Below, piece by piece: positions 6,656-8,175 of a stretch of 8,175 bases of DNA; positions within the stretch are counted from its first letter, which is position 1; the number at the start of each line of letters is the position of its first letter. The notes below the pieces were generated by a model, which saw only the letters and a list, made by a program, of their open reading frames with translations, was not told where the DNA came from and did no database searches. Made by a program: the position numbers and the translations under genes. Source of the stretch: Cytophagales bacterium (GTDB lineage: Bacteria; Bacteroidota; Bacteroidia; Cytophagales; ES-bin-26); NCBI GenBank assembly GCA_014379925.1, contig JACMKY010000153.1:1-8175 (forward strand), written 5' to 3'.

Positions 6656-7554
6656 AGTCGCAGCCGGTTGGTCAGGAAGAGGCGAAGGGCTGCGTCGAGG
6701 GGTTGATCGAGGGTGAGGAGTTGGTAGACCAGTTGTTTCTTCCGCATCTCCTCCCGCGTCGTCCGCAAAAACGCCCGCACCTTTTCCTGGTAGCCTTCCC
6801 GCAGCCGGGTGGCCTCCACTTGTACCGTTTGCCCCGTTTCCAAATCTTCGAAGGTGAGGCTGCCTTGGTAAGTGAAGTCCGTTTCGTTCCGCCCCATCAG
6901 GTGAAAACAAAGGATCTCATTTTTACGGGCGTTCAACCCACCCAGCAGGGCGCTGATTTCCCGTTCCCGTTCGTACCAATCGCTCACGAACACCGTCAGT
7001 TCCTTTTGCCGTTTGCCCGCGAAGAGTTTGCCGGAAACGGCCTGCTCCGGAAACCGGCCCGCTGGCCGCAACCGTTCCAACTGGTGCCAGAAACGTTGCA
7101 GGTGCAGGGCATCGTGCCGGGGTGTGAGGTTGACGAGGCGGCCTTCCGGCTCGTCCGTCAGTACGAACAGCCCCACTGCGTCGCCCTGCGTGTGGGCCAG
7201 GTACGCCAGCGCGGCCACCAGGAAGCGGGCGTACGCCAGCTTGCTCACCCCGTCGGAACCCCCCTCGCGGTGACCCATGGAAGCACTGGCATCCACCACG
7301 AAGCGCACCGCAATGCCCGTATCCACTTCCGCCTCGCGGATGTAGTAACGATCGGAACGCGCAAACATTTTCCAGTCCAGTTGCCGCAGGTCGTCGCCGG
7401 GCTGGTAACTCTTGTACTGGCTGAATTCCATTCCCGCCCCCCGCCGCAGGCTTTGGTGGTAGCCCGTCATAAAACCATCCACCACTGTCTTCGCCAGCAG
7501 GGGCAAGTTCTGGAGGCTGGCCAGCGTCCGGGGATCGATCAGGCGGTTTTTCAC
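6652..7554 (-). CDS. DUF58 domain protein (MoxR partner)
   Basis: 300 residues from GTG at 7552-7554 to TGA at 6652-6654. The GTG is chosen because the conserved family N-terminus (DPRTLASLQNLPLLAKTVVDGF) follows at once and a stop lies five codons upstream. The DUF58 signature is complete: RRGAGMEFSQYKSYQPGDD at 37-55, LDWKMFARSDRYYIRE at 59-74. It is followed by VVDASASM (87-93) with the DxSxS pattern of a vWA-like metal site. A later SDWYERE would sit near that site. No membrane segment is present, so the protein is expected in the cytoplasm, bound to the MoxR ATPase or to the membrane partner. It starts 7 bp after the MoxR stop, which implies co-transcription and probable translational coupling. 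Molecular activity of DUF58 proteins is not established; they are regularly encoded beside MoxR ATPases and tied to envelope stress. Length is normal and the frame is intact. Confidence 0.92.
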   Translation of the reverse strand: MKNRLIDPRTLASLQNLPLLAKTVVDGFMTGYHQSLRRGAGMEFSQYKSYQPGDDLRQLDWKMFARSDRYYIREAEVDTGIAVRFVVDASASMGHREGGSDGVSKLAYARFLVAALAYLAHTQGDAVGLFVLTDEPEGRLVNLTPRHDALHLQRFWHQLERLRPAGRFPEQAVSGKLFAGKRQKELTVFVSDWYEREREISALLGGLNARKNEILCFHLMGRNETDFTYQGSLTFEDLETGQTVQVEATRLREGYQEKVRAFLRTTREEMRKKQLVYQLLTLDQPLDAALRLFLTNRLRL

Positions 7555-7561
7555 GTTGGTT

Positions 7562-8175
7562 TCATTTCAGCTTTCCTTCCGGCAGGCGGAGGACTTTCAG
7601 TAATTCCGTCACAACCTGGTCGGGGATAATCCCTTCGGCTTCGGCGTTGAAATTGAGCAGCACCCGGTGGCGCAGCACGGGGTAGGCCATGGTCCGCACG
7701 TCGTCGGGTGTAACGGCGAAGCGATCCTGCAGCAAGGCGCGGGCCTTGGCCGTCAGCACCAGGGCCTGCCCGGCGCGGGGACCGGCCCCCCAACGCACGA
7801 AATTCTTCACGTACGCCACCTCGGTGGCATCCGGCCGGGTGGCCCGCACCAGTTGGGCGATGTACTGCACCAAGTCGGGGTGGATGCTTACTTCCCGCAC
7901 CAGCCGTTGGAGCCCGGTGATTTCCTCCCCCGTCATGGCGGCTTCCACCCGGGTTTGGCGGTTGCCCGTTGTGTTGGTCAGGATGGCCAGCTCTTCGGCC
8001 GCGGTGGGGTAGCCGATCTTGATGTAGAGCAGGAAGCGGTCCAGTTGCGCTTCGGGCAGCGGGTAGGTGCCCGATTGCTCGATGGGGTTTTGCGTGGCCA
8101 GGATGAAAAAGGGTCGGGGCAGGGGATGGGTCTTGCCAGCGTAGGTCACCTCGAATTCCTGCATCGCCTCCAGCA
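7562..8175 (-). CDS. MoxR-family AAA+ ATPase (5' part missing)
   Basis: The C-terminal 203 residues are in the window; the gene runs off the right edge, so Walker A and most of Walker B are not visible. The first visible residues, LEAMQEFEVT, match the segment that follows Walker B in MoxR proteins. Next comes FFILATQNPIEQSGTYPLPE with the sensor-1 Asn, then AQLDRFLL. The lid domain ends in WGAGPRAGQAL (about 7766-7799), which carries the sensor-2 Arg, and AVTPDDVRTMAYPVLRHRV. The stop is TGA at 7562-7564. MoxR ATPases are thought to act as chaperones that remodel or activate vWA-type partners using ATP; the DUF58 gene 7 bp downstream is the obvious partner. The operon promoter is presumably upstream of the window. 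The ATG at 8162-8164 is internal, not the start, because the frame and family sequence continue through it. Confidence 0.93.
   Translation of the reverse strand, partial: LEAMQEFEVTYAGKTHPLPRPFFILATQNPIEQSGTYPLPEAQLDRFLLYIKIGYPTAAEELAILTNTTGNRQTRVEAAMTGEEITGLQRLVREVSIHPDLVQYIAQLVRATRPDATEVAYVKNFVRWGAGPRAGQALVLTAKARALLQDRFAVTPDDVRTMAYPVLRHRVLLNFNAEAEGIIPDQVVTELLKVLRLPEGKLK

Noticed and set aside
6604..7629. Plus-strand open frame of 341 codons opposite the DUF58 gene
   Set aside because: It is the antisense shadow of a clear DUF58 protein with complete motifs.
1..8175. CRISPR arrays, transposases, integrases, tRNA or rRNA genes
   Set aside because: No regularly spaced identical repeats, no mobile-element proteins and no recognisable tRNA or rRNA sequence were seen on either strand.

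Overview
The window looks like a chromosomal segment of a moderately GC-rich Bacteroidota bacterium, probably a cytophagalean close to Spirosoma or Larkinella. The evidence is the gene set (MoxR ATPase, DUF58 protein, BatA-type membrane protein, TPR protein and DUF4175 protein in one row), protein-level resemblance to family members I know from that group, and the lack of Shine-Dalgarno sequences before the starts. The genus is a guess. All clear genes lie on the minus strand except a short gene tail at the left edge.

Read in the direction of transcription (right to left), the window opens inside a MoxR-family AAA+ ATPase (7562-8175, 5' end missing). Seven bases later comes a DUF58 protein (6652-7554, GTG start). 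A 135-bp gap with short repeats leads to a BatA-type membrane protein (4891-6516, GTG start). This gene carries an in-frame TAG at 6049-6051 with clearly homologous coding on both sides. Four bases later comes a secreted protein with 13 TPR units (3450-4886). After 61 bp comes a large DUF4175 membrane protein (1172-3388). These five genes look like one operon of the MoxR/DUF58/BatA type, which is associated with cell-envelope stress and aerotolerance. The pattern is a cytoplasmic ATPase with a vWA-like partner acting on membrane and periplasmic proteins.

After 204 bp carrying a small palindrome is a separate, AT-richer gene for a DUF1772 (anthrone-oxygenase-like) four-helix membrane protein (470-967). 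It is interrupted by an in-frame TAA at 587-589, just before its last helix. The reading frame after that stop is still recognisably family sequence for 38 codons, up to a proper TGA. The left 470 bp hold no convincing gene except the last 11 codons of a plus-strand gene (1-36). They contain terminator-like hairpins, including a 20-bp perfect stem at 348-396.

The main result is two unrelated genes each broken by a single in-frame stop (one TAG, one TAA) without a frameshift. Nothing here establishes a new defence or mobile system. No transposase, integrase, tRNA, rRNA or CRISPR array was seen.
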